Shown: positions 35,880 through 49,177, numbered from the stretch's first letter. The stretch: DNA of 64,000 bases from Bathymodiolus brooksi (GCA_963680875.1 OY804582.1:56376646-56440645); one strand, 5' to 3'. A program made the numbers and translations. Notes: generated by a model not told the origin, from the letters alone.

Positions 35880-38305
35880 CTTACAAAGCTGCTGTCACCT
35901 CTGTCAAAGACAATCGCTAGGTTAAAACTTACAAAGCTGCTGTCTCCACTGTCAAAGACAATCGCTAGGATAAAACTTACAAAGCTGCTGTCTCCTCTGT
36001 CAAAGAAAATCGCTAGGTTAAAACTTACAAAGCTGCTGTCTCCTATCTCAAAGACAATCGCTAGGTTAAAACTTACAAAGCTGCTGTCTCTTCTGTCAAA
36101 GACAATCGCTAGGTTAAAACTTGCAAAGCTGCTGTCTCTTCTGTCAAAGACAATCGCTAGGTTAAAACTTACAAAGCTGCTGTCTCCTCTGTCAAAGACA
36201 ATCGGTAGGCTAAAACTTACAAAGCTGCTGTCTCCTCTGTCAAAGACAATCGCTAGGTTAAAACTTACAAAGCTGCTGTCCCCTCTGTCAAAGACAATCG
36301 CTAGGTTAAAACTTACAAAGCTGCTGTCTCCTCTGTCAAAGAAAAACGCTAGGATAAAACTTACAAAGCTGCTGTCTCCTCTGTCAAAGACAATCGCTAG
36401 GTTAAAACTTACAAAGCTGCTGTCTCCTCTGTGAAAGACAATCGGTAGGCTAAAACTTACAAAGCTGCTGTCTCCTCTGTCAAAGACAATCGCTAGGTTA
36501 AAACTTACAAAGCTGCTGTCTCATCTGTCAAAGACAATCGCTAGGATAAAACTTACAAAGCTGCTGTCTCCTCTGTCAAAGAAAATCGCTAGGTTAAAAC
36601 TTACAAAGCTGCTGTCTCCTCTGTCAAAGACAATCGCTAGGTTAAAACTTACAAAGCTGCTGTCACCTCTGTCAAAGACAATCGCTAGGTTAAAACTTAC
36701 AAAGCTGCTGTCTCCTCTGTCAAAGACAATCGCTAGGATAAAACTTACAAAGCTGCTGTCTCCTCTGTCAAAGAAAATCGCTAGGTTAAAACTTACAAAG
36801 ATGCTGTCTCCTCTGTCAAAGACAATCGCTAGGATAAAACTTACAAAGCTGCTGTCATCTCTGTCAAAGACAATCGCTAGGTTAAAACTTACAAAGCTGC
36901 TGTCTCCTCTGTCAAAGACAATTGCTAGCTTAAAACTTACAAAGCTGCTGTCACCTCTGTCAAAGACAATCGCTAGGTTAAAACTTACAAAGCTGCTGTC
37001 TCCTCTGTGAAAGACAATCGCTAGGTTAAAACTTACAAAGCTGCTGTTTCTTCTGTCAAAGACAATCGCTAGGTTAAAACTTACAAAGCTGCTGTCTCCT
37101 TTGTCAAAGACAATCGCTAGGTTAAAACTTACAAAGCTGCTGTCTCCTCTGTCAAGGACAATCGCTAGGTTAAAACTTACAAAGCTGCTGTCTCCTCTGT
37201 CAAAGACAATTGCTAGGTTAAAACTTACAAAGCTGCTTTCTCCTCTGTCAAAGACAATCGCTAGGTTAAAACTTACAAAGCTGCTCTCTCCTCTGTCAAA
37301 GACAATCGCTAGGTTAAAACTTACAAAGCTGCTGTCTCCTCTGTCAAAGACAATCGCTAGGATAAAACTTGCAAAGCTGCTGTCTCCTCTGTCAAAGACA
37401 ATCGCTAGGTTAAAACTTACAAAGCTGCTGTCTCCTCTGTCAAAGACAATCGCTAGGCTAAAACTTACAAAACTGCTGTCTCCTCTGTCAAAGACAATCG
37501 CTAGGTTAAAACTTACAAAGCTGCTGTCTCCTCTGTCAAAGACAATCGCTAGGTTAAAACATACAAAGCTGATTTCTCCTCTCTCAAAGACAAACGCTAG
37601 GATACAACTTACAAAGCTGCTGTCTCCTCTGTCAAAGACAATCGCTAGGTTAAAACTTACAAAGCTGCTGTCTCCTCTGTCAAAGACAATCGCTAGGTTA
37701 AAACTTACAAAGCTGCTGTCACCTCTGTCAAAGACAATCGCTAGGTTAAAACTTACAAAGCTGCTGTCTCCTCTGTCAAAGACAATCGCTAGGATAAAAC
37801 TTACAAAGCTGCTGTCTCCTCTGTCAAAGAAAATCGCTAGGTTAAAACTTACAAAGATGCTGTCTCCTCTGTCAAAGACAATCGCTAGGATAAAACTTAC
37901 AAAGCTGCTGTCATCTCTGTCAAAGACAATCGCTAGGTTAAAACTTACAAAGCTGCTGTCTCCTCTGTCAAAGACAATTGCTAGCTTAAAACTTACAAAG
38001 CTGCTGTCACCTCTGTCAAAGACAATCGCTAGGTTAAAACTTACAAAGCTGCTGTCTCCTCTGTGAAAGACAATCGCTAGGTTAAAACTTACAAAGCTGC
38101 TGTTTCTTCTGTCAAAGACAATCGCTAGGTTAAAACTTACAAAGCTGCTTTCTCCTCTGTCAAAGACAATCGCTAGGTTAAAACTTACAAAGCTGCTCTC
38201 TCCTCTGTCAAAGACAATCGCTAGGTTAAAACTTACAAAGCTGCTGTCTCCTCTGTCAAAGACAATCGCTAGGATAAAACTTGCAAAGCTGCTGTCTCCT
38301 CTGTC

Positions 38306-38314
38306 AAAAAAAAA
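38306..38314 (+). other. A9 run, 49-bp monomer (+1 bp)
   Basis: Copy of 31,969-31,977 at offset 6,337. Confidence 0.85.
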
Positions 38315-39972
38315 TCGCTAGGTTAAAACTTACAAAGCTGCTGTCTCTTCTGTCAAAGACAATCGCTAGGTTAAAACTTACAAAGCTGCTGTCTCTTCTG
38401 TCAAAGACAATCTCTAGGTTAAAACTTACAAAGCTGCTGTCTCCTCTGTCAAAGAAAATCGCTAGGTTAAAACTTACAAAGCTGCTGTCTCCTCTGTCAA
38501 AGACAATCGCTAGGTTAAAACTTACAAAGCTGCTGTCTCCTCTGTCAAAGACAATCGGTAGGCTAAAACTTACAAAGCTGCTGTCTCCTCTGTCAAAGAA
38601 AATCGCTAGGTTAAAACTTACAAAGCTGCTGTCTCCTCTGTCAAAGACAATCGCTAGGTTAAAACTTACAAAGCTGCTGTCTCCTCTGTCAAAGAAAAAC
38701 GCTAGGATAAAACTTACAAAGCTGCTGTCTCCTCTGTCAAAGACAATCGCTAGGTTAAAACTTACAAAGCTGCTGTCTCCTCTGTCAAAGACAATCGCTA
38801 GGTTAAAACTTACAAAGCTGCTGTCTCCTCTGTCAAAGACAATCGGTAGGCTAAATCTTACAAAGCTGCTGTCTCCTCTGTCAAAGACAATCGCTAGGAT
38901 AAAACTTACAAAGCTGCTGTCTCCTCTGTCAAAGAAAATCGCTAGGTTAAAACTTACAAAGCTGCTGTCTCCTCTGTCAAAGACAATCGCTAGGATAAAA
39001 CTTACAAAGCTGCTGTCACCTCTGTCAAAGACAATCGCTAGGTTAAAACTTACAAAGCTGCTGTCTCCACTGTCAAAGACAATCGCTAGGATAAAACTTA
39101 CAAAGCTGCTGTCTCCTCTGTCAAAGAAAATCGCTAGGTTAAAACTTACAAAGCTGCTGTCTCCTATCTCAAAGACAATCGCTAGGTTAAAACTTACAAA
39201 GCTGCTGTCTCTTCTGTCAAAGACAATCGCTAGGTTAAAACTTGCAAAGCTGCTGTCTCTTCTGTCAAAGACAATCGCTAGGTTAAAACTTACAAAGCTG
39301 CTGTCTCCTCTGTCAAAGACAATCGGTAGGCTAAAACTTACAAAGCTGCTGTCTCCTCTGTCAAAGACAATCGCTAGGTTAAAACTTACAAAGCTGCTGT
39401 CCCCTCTGTCAAAGACAATCGCTAGGTTAAAACTTACAAAGCTGCTGTCTCCTCTGTCAAAGAAAAACGCTAGGATAAAACTTACAAAGCTGCTGTCTCC
39501 TCTGTCAAAGACAATCGCTAGGTTAAAACTTACAAAGCTGCTGTCTCCTCTGTGAAAGACAATCGGTAGGCTAAAACTTACAAAGCTGCTGTCTCCTCTG
39601 TCAAAGACAATCGCTAGGTTAAAACTTACAAAGCTGCTGTCTCATCTGTCAAAGACAATCGCTAGGATAAAACTTACAAAGCTGCTGTCTCCTCTGTCAA
39701 AGAAAATCGCTAGGTTAAAACTTACAAAGCTGCTGTCTCCTCTGTCAAAGACAATCGCTAGGTTAAAACTTACAAAGCTGCTGTCACCTCTGTCAAAGAC
39801 AATCGCTAGGTTAAAACTTACAAAGCTGCTGTCTCCTCTGTCAAAGACAATCGCTAGGATAAAACTTACAAAGCTGCTGTCTCCTCTGTCAAAGAAAATC
39901 GCTAGGTTAAAACTTACAAAGATGCTGTCTCCTCTGTCAAAGACAATCGCTAGGATAAAACTTACAAAGCTG

Positions 39973-41460
39973 CTGTCATCTCTGTCAAAGACAATCGCTA
40001 GGTTAAAACTTACAAAGCTGCTGTCTCCTCTGTCAAAGACAATTGCTAGCTTAAAACTTACAAAGCTGCTGTCACCTCTGTCAAAGACAATCGCTAGGTT
40101 AAAACTTACAAAGCTGCTGTCTCCTCTGTGAAAGACAATCGCTAGGTTAAAACTTACAAAGCTGCTGTTTCTTCTGTCAAAGACAATCGCTAGGTTAAAA
40201 CTTACAAAGCTGCTGTCTCCTTTGTCAAAGACAATCGCTAGGTTAAAACTTACAAAGCTGCTGTCTCCTCTGTCAAGGACAATCGCTAGGTTAAAACTTA
40301 CAAAGCTGCTGTCTCCTCTGTCAAAGACAATTGCTAGGTTAAAACTTACAAAGCTGCTTTCTCCTCTGTCAAAGACAATCGCTAGGTTAAAACTTACAAA
40401 GCTGCTCTCTCCTCTGTCAAAGACAATCGCTAGGTTAAAACTTACAAAGCTGCTGTCTCCTCTGTCAAAGACAATCGCTAGGATAAAACTTGCAAAGCTG
40501 CTGTCTCCTCTGTCAAAGACAATCGCTAGGTTAAAACTTACAAAGCTGCTGTCTCCTCTGTCAAAGACAATCGCTAGGCTAAAACTTACAAAACTGCTGT
40601 CTCCTCTGTCAAAGACAATCGCTAGGTTAAAACTTACAAAGCTGCTGTCTCCTCTGTCAAAGACAATCGCTAGGTTAAAACATACAAAGCTGATTTCTCC
40701 TCTCTCAAAGACAAACGCTAGGATACAACTTACAAAGCTGCTGTCTCCTCTGTCAAAGACAATCGCTAGGTTAAAACTTACAAAGCTGCTGTCTCCTCTG
40801 TCAAAGACAATCGCTAGGTTAAAACTTACAAAGCTGCTGTCACCTCTGTCAAAGACAATCGCTAGGTTAAAACTTACAAAGCTGCTGTCTCCTCTGTCAA
40901 AGACAATCGCTAGGATAAAACTTACAAAGCTGCTGTCTCCTCTGTCAAAGAAAATCGCTAGGTTAAAACTTACAAAGATGCTGTCTCCTCTGTCAAAGAC
41001 AATCGCTAGGATAAAACTTACAAAGCTGCTGTCATCTCTGTCAAAGACAATCGCTAGGTTAAAACTTACAAAGCTGCTGTCTCCTCTGTCAAAGACAATT
41101 GCTAGCTTAAAACTTACAAAGCTGCTGTCACCTCTGTCAAAGACAATCGCTAGGTTAAAACTTACAAAGCTGCTGTCTCCTCTGTGAAAGACAATCGCTA
41201 GGTTAAAACTTACAAAGCTGCTGTTTCTTCTGTCAAAGACAATCGCTAGGTTAAAACTTACAAAGCTGCTTTCTCCTCTGTCAAAGACAATCGCTAGGTT
41301 AAAACTTACAAAGCTGCTCTCTCCTCTGTCAAAGACAATCGCTAGGTTAAAACTTACAAAGCTGCTGTCTCCTCTGTCAAAGACAATCGCTAGGATAAAA
41401 CTTGCAAAGCTGCTGTCTCCTCTGTCAAAGACAATCGCTAGGTTAAAACTTACAAAGCTG
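39973..41460. repeat. 1,488-bp higher-order repeat, copy 1
   Basis: 31 monomers from one GTCATCTCTG unit to another. It holds cassettes at 40,042 and 41,098, 1,056 bp (22 monomers) apart, followed by 432 bp (9 monomers) to the next copy. Its left part is shared with the 6,337-bp duplication. Confidence 0.8.
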
Positions 41461-42914
41461 CTGTCATCTCTGTCAAAGACAATCGCTAGGTTAAAACTTA
41501 CAAAGCTGCTGTCTCCTCTGTCAAAGACAATTGCTAGCTTAAAACTTACAAAGCTGCTGTCACCTCTGTCAAAGACAATCGCTAGGTTAAAACTTACAAA
41601 GCTGCTGTCTCCTCTGTGAAAGACAATCGCTAGGTTAAAACTTACAAAGCTGCTGTTTCTTCTGTCAAAGACAATCGCTAGGTTAAAACTTACAAAGCTG
41701 CTGTCTCCTTTGTCAAAGACAATCGCTAGGTTAAAACTTACAAAGCTGCTGTCTCCTCTGTCAAGGACAATCGCTAGGTTAAAACTTACAAAGCTGCTGT
41801 CTCCTCTGTCAAAGACAATTGCTAGGTTAAAACTTACAAAGCTGCTTTCTCCTCTGTCAAAGACAATCGCTAGGTTAAAACTTACAAAGCTGCTCTCTCC
41901 TCTGTCAAAGACAATCGCTAGGTTAAAACTTACAAAGCTGCTGTCTCCTCTGTCAAAGACAATCGCTAGGATAAAACTTGCAAAGCTGCTGTCTCCTCTG
42001 TCAAAGACAATCGCTAGGTTAAAACTTACAAAGCTGCTGTCTCCTCTGTCAAAGACAATCGCTAGGCTAAAACTTACAAAACTGCTGTCTCCTCTGTCAA
42101 AGACAATCGCTAGGTTAAAACTTACAAAGCTGCTGTCTCCTCTGTCAAAGACAATCGCTAGGTTAAAACATACAAAGCTGATTTCTCCTCTCTCAAAGAC
42201 AAACGCTAGGATACAACTTACAAAGCTGCTGTCTCCTCTGTCAAAGACAATCGCTAGGTTAAAACTTACAAAGCTGCTGTCTCCTCTGTCAAAGACAATC
42301 GCTAGGTTAAAACTTACAAAGCTGCTGTCACCTCTGTCAAAGACAATCGCTAGGTTAAAACTTACAAAGCTGCTGTCTCCTCTGTCAAAGACAATCGCTA
42401 GGATAAAACTTACAAAGCTGCTGTCTCCTCTGTCAAAGAAAATCGCTAGGTTAAAACTTACAAAGATGCTGTCTCCTCTGTCAAAGACAATCGCTAGGAT
42501 AAAACTTACAAAGCTGCTGTCATCTCTGTCAAAGACAATCGCTAGGTTAAAACTTACAAAGCTGCTGTCTCCTCTGTCAAAGACAATTGCTAGCTTAAAA
42601 CTTACAAAGCTGCTGTCACCTCTGTCAAAGACAATCGCTAGGTTAAAACTTACAAAGCTGCTGTCTCCTCTGTGAAAGACAATCGCTAGGTTAAAACTTA
42701 CAAAGCTGCTGTTTCTTCTGTCAAAGACAATCGCTAGGTTAAAACTTACAAAGCTGCTTTCTCCTCTGTCAAAGACAATCGCTAGGTTAAAACTTACAAA
42801 GCTGCTCTCTCCTCTGTCAAAGACAATCGCTAGGTTAAAACTTACAAAGCTGCTGTCTCCTCTGTCAAAGACAATCGCTAGGATAAAACTTGCAAAGCTG
42901 CTGTCTCCTCTGTC
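41461..42914. repeat. 1,488-bp higher-order repeat, copy 2
   Basis: Cassettes at 41,530 and 42,586 keep the 1,056-bp spacing. CCTTTGTCAAAG at 41,707 is 1,488 bp after its counterpart. The copy is cut short by an A9-context segment. Confidence 0.8.
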
Positions 42915-42923
42915 AAAAAAAAA
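42915..42923 (+). other. A9 run, 49-bp monomer (+1 bp)
   Basis: Start of a roughly 275-bp patch (to about 43,189) that matches 22,797-23,080 and interrupts the 1,488-bp series. Because of it the third copy starts 1,729 bp, not 1,488 bp, after the second. Confidence 0.85.
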
Positions 42924-43189
42924 TCGCTAGGTTAAAACTTACAAAGCTGCTGTCTCTTCTGTCAAAGACAATCGCTAGGTTAAAACTTACAAAGCTGCTG
43001 TCTCTTCTGTCAAAGACAATCTCTAGGTTAAAACTTACAAAGCTGCTGTCTCCTCTGTCAAAGAAAATCGCTAGGTTAAAACTTACAAAGCTGCTGTCTC
43101 CTCTGTCAAAGACAATCGCTAGGTTAAAACTTACAAAGCTGCTGTCTCCTCTGTCAAAGACAATCGGTAGGCTAAAACTTACAAAGCTG

Positions 43190-44677
43190 CTGTCTCCTCT
43201 GTCAAAGACAATCGCTAGGTTAAAACTTACAAAGCTGCTGTCTCCTCTGTCAAAGACAATTGCTAGCTTAAAACTTACAAAGCTGCTGTCACCTCTGTCA
43301 AAGACAATCGCTAGGTTAAAACTTACAAAGCTGCTGTCTCCTCTGTGAAAGACAATCGCTAGGTTAAAACTTACAAAGCTGCTGTTTCTTCTGTCAAAGA
43401 CAATCGCTAGGTTAAAACTTACAAAGCTGCTGTCTCCTTTGTCAAAGACAATCGCTAGGTTAAAACTTACAAAGCTGCTGTCTCCTCTGTCAAGGACAAT
43501 CGCTAGGTTAAAACTTACAAAGCTGCTGTCTCCTCTGTCAAAGACAATTGCTAGGTTAAAACTTACAAAGCTGCTTTCTCCTCTGTCAAAGACAATCGCT
43601 AGGTTAAAACTTACAAAGCTGCTCTCTCCTCTGTCAAAGACAATCGCTAGGTTAAAACTTACAAAGCTGCTGTCTCCTCTGTCAAAGACAATCGCTAGGA
43701 TAAAACTTGCAAAGCTGCTGTCTCCTCTGTCAAAGACAATCGCTAGGTTAAAACTTACAAAGCTGCTGTCTCCTCTGTCAAAGACAATCGCTAGGCTAAA
43801 ACTTACAAAACTGCTGTCTCCTCTGTCAAAGACAATCGCTAGGTTAAAACTTACAAAGCTGCTGTCTCCTCTGTCAAAGACAATCGCTAGGTTAAAACAT
43901 ACAAAGCTGATTTCTCCTCTCTCAAAGACAAACGCTAGGATACAACTTACAAAGCTGCTGTCTCCTCTGTCAAAGACAATCGCTAGGTTAAAACTTACAA
44001 AGCTGCTGTCTCCTCTGTCAAAGACAATCGCTAGGTTAAAACTTACAAAGCTGCTGTCACCTCTGTCAAAGACAATCGCTAGGTTAAAACTTACAAAGCT
44101 GCTGTCTCCTCTGTCAAAGACAATCGCTAGGATAAAACTTACAAAGCTGCTGTCTCCTCTGTCAAAGAAAATCGCTAGGTTAAAACTTACAAAGATGCTG
44201 TCTCCTCTGTCAAAGACAATCGCTAGGATAAAACTTACAAAGCTGCTGTCATCTCTGTCAAAGACAATCGCTAGGTTAAAACTTACAAAGCTGCTGTCTC
44301 CTCTGTCAAAGACAATTGCTAGCTTAAAACTTACAAAGCTGCTGTCACCTCTGTCAAAGACAATCGCTAGGTTAAAACTTACAAAGCTGCTGTCTCCTCT
44401 GTGAAAGACAATCGCTAGGTTAAAACTTACAAAGCTGCTGTTTCTTCTGTCAAAGACAATCGCTAGGTTAAAACTTACAAAGCTGCTTTCTCCTCTGTCA
44501 AAGACAATCGCTAGGTTAAAACTTACAAAGCTGCTCTCTCCTCTGTCAAAGACAATCGCTAGGTTAAAACTTACAAAGCTGCTGTCTCCTCTGTCAAAGA
44601 CAATCGCTAGGATAAAACTTGCAAAGCTGCTGTCTCCTCTGTCAAAGACAATCGCTAGGTTAAAACTTACAAAGCTG
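43190..44677. repeat. 1,488-bp higher-order repeat, copy 3
   Basis: Cassettes at 43,259 and 44,315 (1,056 bp apart) and CCTTTGTCAAAG at 43,436. The first unit has GTCTCC in place of GTCATC, as expected at a recombinant junction with the preceding A9 patch. Confidence 0.75.
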
Positions 44678-45040
44678 CTGTCATCTCTGTCAAAGACAAT
44701 CGCTAGGTTAAAACTTACAAAGCTGCTGTCTCCTCTGTCAAAGACAATTGCTAGCTTAAAACTTACAAAGCTGCTGTCACCTCTGTCAAAGACAATCGCT
44801 AGGTTAAAACTTACAAAGCTGCTGTCTCCTCTGTGAAAGACAATCGCTAGGTTAAAACTTACAAAGCTGCTGTTTCTTCTGTCAAAGACAATCGCTAGGT
44901 TAAAACTTACAAAGCTGCTGTCTCCTTTGTCAAAGACAATCGCTAGGTTAAAACTTACAAAGCTGCTGTCTCCTCTGTCAAGGACAATCGCTAGGTTAAA
45001 ACTTACAAAGCTGCTGTCTCCTCTGTCAAAGACAATTGCT
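44678..45040. repeat. 1,488-bp higher-order repeat, copy 4 (partial)
   Basis: It begins with GTCATCTCTG and the cassette at 44,747, reaches CCTTTGTCAAAG at 44,924, then jumps at 45,035 to a second ATTGCTAGC unit that belongs to another copy type. Confidence 0.7.
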
Positions 45041-45608
45041 AGCTTAAAACTTACAAAGCTGCTGTCACCTCTGTGAAAGACAATCGCTAGGTTAAAACTT
45101 ACAAAGCTGCTGTTTCTTCTGTCAAAGACAATCGCTAGGTTAAAACTTACAAAGCTGCTGTCTCTTCTGTCAAAGACAATCGCTAGGTTAAAACTTACAA
45201 AGCTGCTGTCTCTTCTGTCAAAGACAATCGCTAGGTTAAAACTTACAAAGCAGCTGTCTCTTCTGTCAAAAAAAAATCGCTAGGTTAAAACTTACAAAGC
45301 TGCTGTCTCTTCTGTCGAAGACAATAGCTAGGTTAAAACTTACAAAGCGGCTGTCTCTTCTGTCAAAGACAATCGCTAGGTTAAAACTTACAAAGCTGCT
45401 GTCTCCTCTGTCAAAGAAAATCGCTAGGTTAAAACTTACAAAGCTGCTGTCTCCTCTGTCAAAGACAATCGCTAGGTTAAAACTTACAAAGCTGCTGTCT
45501 CCTCTGTCAAAGACAATCGGTAGGCTAAAATTTACAAAGCTGCTGTCTCCTCTGTCAAAGAAAATCGCTAGGTTAAAACTTACAAAGCTGCTGTCTCCTC
45601 TGTCAAAG
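45041..45608. repeat. Segment matching 18,393-18,960
   Basis: The CAGCTGTC unit, A9 run, TGTCGAAGACAATAGC unit and GCGGCTGTC unit occur in the same order at offset 26,648. One unit here has GCTGCTGTC (45,300) where 18,651 has GCGGCTGTC. Confidence 0.75.
45268..45276 (+). other. A9 run, 49-bp monomer (+1 bp)
   Basis: Third copy of the 18,620 event. It is the last A9 in the window. Confidence 0.85.
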
Positions 45609-46568
45609 ACAATCGCTAGGTTAAAACTTACAAAGCTCCTGTCTCCTCTGTCAAAGACAAACGCTAGGATAAAACTTACAAAGATGCTGTCTCCTCTGTC
45701 AAAGAAAATCGCTAGGTTAAAACTTACAAAGCTGCTGTCTCCTCTGTCAAAGAAAAACTCTAGGATAAAACTTACAAAGCTGCTGTCTCCTCTGTCAAAG
45801 ACAATCGCTAGGTTAAAACTTACAAAGCTGCTGTCTCCTCTGTCAAAGACAATCGCTAGGTTAAAACTTACAAAGCTGCTGTCTCCTCTGTCAAAGACAA
45901 TCGGTAGGCTAAATCTTACAAAGCTGCTGTCTCCTCTGTCAAAGACAATCGCTAGGATAAAACTTACAAAGCTGCTGTCTCCTCTGTCAAAGAAAATCGC
46001 TAGGTTAAAACTTACAAAGCTGCTGTCTCCTCTGTCAAAGACAATCGCTAGGATAAAACTTACAAAGCTGCTGTCACCTCTGTCAAAGACAATCGCTAGG
46101 TTAAAACTTACAAAGCTGCTGTCTCCACTGTCAAAGACAATCGCTAGGATAAAACTTACAAAGCTGCTGTCTCCTCTGTCAAAGAAAATCGCTAGGTTAA
46201 AACTTACAAAGCTGCTGTCTCCTATCTCAAAGACAATCGCTAGGTTAAAACTTACAAAGCTGCTGTCTCTTCTGTCAAAGACAATCGCTAGGTTAAAACT
46301 TGCAAAGCTGCTGTCTCTTCTGTCAAAGACAATCGCTAGGTTAAAACTTACAAAGCTGCTGTCTCCTCTGTCAAAGACAATCGGTAGGCTAAAACTTACA
46401 AAGCTGCTGTCTCCTCTGTCAAAGACAATCGCTAGGTTAAAACTTACAAAGCTGCTGTCCCCTCTGTCAAAGACAATCGCTAGGTTAAAACTTACAAAGC
46501 TGCTGTCTCCTCTGTCAAAGAAAAACGCTAGGATAAAACTTACAAAGCTGCTGTCTCCTCTGTCAAAG
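45609..46568. repeat. 960-bp tandem duplication, copy 3a
   Basis: It starts with the AAGCTCCTG unit as at 18,961. The second monomer is altered: AAGATGCTG followed by AAGAAAATC at 45,683-45,710, and AAACTCTAGG near 45,757. Confidence 0.8.
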
Positions 46569-47480
46569 ACAATCGCTAGGTTAAAACTTACAAAGTTCCT
46601 GTCTCCTCTGTCAAAGACAAACGCTAGGATAAAACTTACAAAGCTGCTGTCTCCTCTGTCAAAGACAATCGCTAGGTTAAAACTTACAAAGCTGCTGTCT
46701 CCTCTGTCAAAGAAAAACGCTAGGATAAAACTTACAAAGCTGCTGTCTCCTCTGTCAAAGACAATCGCTAGGTTAAAACTTACAAAGCTGCTGTCTCCTC
46801 TGTCAAAGACAATCGCTAGGTTAAAACTTACAAAGCTGCTGTCTCCTCTGTCAAAGACAATCGGTAGGCTAAATCTTACAAAGCTGCTGTCTCCTCTGTC
46901 AAAGACAATCGCTAGGATAAAACTTACAAAGCTGCTGTCTCCTCTGTCAAAGACAATCGCTAGGATAAAACTTACAAAGCTGCTGTCACCTCTGTCAAAG
47001 ACAATCGCTAGGTTAAAACTTACAAAGCTGCTGTCTCCACTGTCAAAGACAATCGCTAGGATAAAACTTACAAAGCTGCTGTCTCCTCTGTCAAAGAAAA
47101 TCGCTAGGTTAAAACTTACAAAGCTGCTGTCTCCTATCTCAAAGACAATCGCTAGGTTAAAACTTACAAAGCTGCTGTCTCTTCTGTCAAAGACAATCGC
47201 TAGGTTAAAACTTGCAAAGCTGCTGTCTCTTCTGTCAAAGACAATCGCTAGGTTAAAACTTACAAAGCTGCTGTCTCCTCTGTCAAAGACAATCGGTAGG
47301 CTAAAACTTACAAAGCTGCTGTCTCCTCTGTCAAAGACAATCGCTAGGTTAAAACTTACAAAGCTGCTGTCCCCTCTGTCAAAGACAATCGCTAGGTTAA
47401 AACTTACAAAGCTGCTGTCTCCTCTGTCAAAGAAAAACGCTAGGATAAAACTTACAAAGCTGCTGTCTCCTCTGTCAAAG
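46569..47480. repeat. 960-bp tandem duplication, copy 3b, one monomer short (912 bp)
   Basis: It starts with AAGTTCCTG (46,594), a private change. One AAGAAAATCGC monomer found in the other copies between two GGATAA units is missing near 46,950. It ends at the same TGTGAAAG / CGGTAGG unit. Confidence 0.8.
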
Positions 47481-48169
47481 ACAATCGCTAGGTTAAAACT
47501 TACAAAGCTGCTGTCTCCTCTGTGAAAGACAATCGGTAGGCTAAAACTTACAAAGCTGCTGTCTCCTCTGTCAAAGACAATCGCTAGGTTAAAACTTACA
47601 AAGCTGCTGTCTCATCTGTCAAAGACAATCGCTAGGATAAAACTTACAAAGCTGCTGTCTCCTCTGTCAAAGAAAATCGCTAGGTTAAAACTTACAAAGC
47701 TGCTGTCTCCTCTGTCAAAGACAATCGCTAGGTTAAAACTTACAAAGCTGCTGTCACCTCTGTCAAAGACAATCGCTAGGTTAAAACTTACAAAGCTGCT
47801 GTCTCCTCTGTCAAAGACAATCGCTAGGATAAAACTTACAAAGCTGCTGTCTCCTCTGTCAAAGAAAATCGCTAGGTTAAAACTTACAAAGATGCTGTCT
47901 CCTCTGTCAAAGACAATCGCTAGGATAAAACTTACAAAGCTGCTGTCATCTCTGTCAAAGACAATCGCTAGGTTAAAACTTACAAAGCTGCTGTCTCCTC
48001 TGTCAAAGACAATTGCTAGCTTAAAACTTACAAAGCTGCTGTCACCTCTGTCAAAGACAATCGCTAGGTTAAAACTTACAAAGCTGCTGTCTCCTCTGTG
48101 AAAGACAATCGCTAGGTTAAAACTTACAAAGCTGCTGTTTCTTCTGTCAAAGACAATCGCTAGGTTAAA
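47481..48169. repeat. Segment matching 20,881-21,569
   Basis: Offset 26,600, which is 554 monomers plus 8 A9 bases, the number of A9 units in between. It includes the cassette at 48,012. Confidence 0.75.
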
Positions 48170-49177
48170 ACTTACAAAGCTGCTGTCTCCTTTGTCAAAG
48201 ACAATCGCTAGGTTAAAACTTACAAAGCTGCTGTCTCCTCTGTCAAGGACAATCGCTAGGTTAAAACTTACAAAGCTGCTGTCTCCTCTGTCAAAGACAA
48301 TTGCTAGGTTAAAACTTACAAAGCTGCTTTCTCCTCTGTCAAAGACAATCGCTAGGTTAAAACTTACAAAGCTGCTCTCTCCTCTGTCAAAGACAATCGC
48401 TAGGTTAAAACTTACAAAGCTGCTGTCTCCTCTGTCAAAGACAATCGCTAGGATAAAACTTGCAAAGCTGCTGTCTCCTCTGTCAAAGACAATCGCTAGG
48501 TTAAAACTTACAAAGCTGCTGTCTCCTCTGTCAAAGACAATCGCTAGGCTAAAACTTACAAAACTGCTGTCTCCTCTGTCAAAGACAATCGCTAGGTTAA
48601 AACTTACAAAGCTGCTGTCTCCTCTGTCAAAGACAATCGCTAGGTTAAAACATACAAAGCTGATTTCTCCTCTCTCAAAGACAAACGCTAGGATACAACT
48701 TACAAAGCTGCTGTCTCCTCTGTCAAAGACAATCGCTAGGTTAAAACTTACAAAGCTGCTGTCTCCTCTGTCAAAGACAATCGCTAGGTTAAAACTTACA
48801 AAGCTGCTGTCTCCTCTGTCAAAGACAATCGCTAGGTTAAAACTTACAAAGCTGCTGTCTCCTCTGTTAAAGACAATCGCTAGGTTAAAACTTACAAAGC
48901 TGCTGTCTCCTCTGTCAAAGAAAATCGCTAGGTTAAAACTTACAAAGATGCTGTCTCCTCTGTCAAAGACAATCGCTAGGATAAAACTTACAAAGCTGCT
49001 GTCATCTCTGTCAAAGACAATCGCCAGGTTAAAACTTACAAAGCTGCTGTCTCCTCTGTCAAAGACAATTGCTAGCTTAACACTTACAAAGCAGCTGTCA
49101 CCTCTGTCAAAGACAATCGCTAGGTTAAAACTTACAAAGCTGCTGTCTCCTCTGTGAAAGACAATCGCTAGGTTAAA
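48170..49177. repeat. 1,008-bp higher-order repeat, copy 1
   Basis: 21 monomers. CCTTTGTCAAAG at 48,189, the GATTTCTCC unit at 48,662 and CTCTGTTAAAG at 48,863 recur 1,008 bp downstream. The cassette at 49,068 has private changes (TCGCCAGG at 49,021, AACACTTAC near 49,081 and CAGCTG near 49,092). Confidence 0.75.

Larger units (their letters stand above)
35880..41461. repeat. 6,337-bp-offset duplication, copy 2
   Basis: Copy of 29,543-35,124, with cassettes at 36,921, 37,977, 40,042 and 41,098 and the A9 at 38,306. Its left edge is where GTCACCTCTG (35,885) meets an ordinary unit in place of the GGATAA unit of copy 1. Its right edge is the GTCATCTCTG unit at 41,461. Confidence 0.8.
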
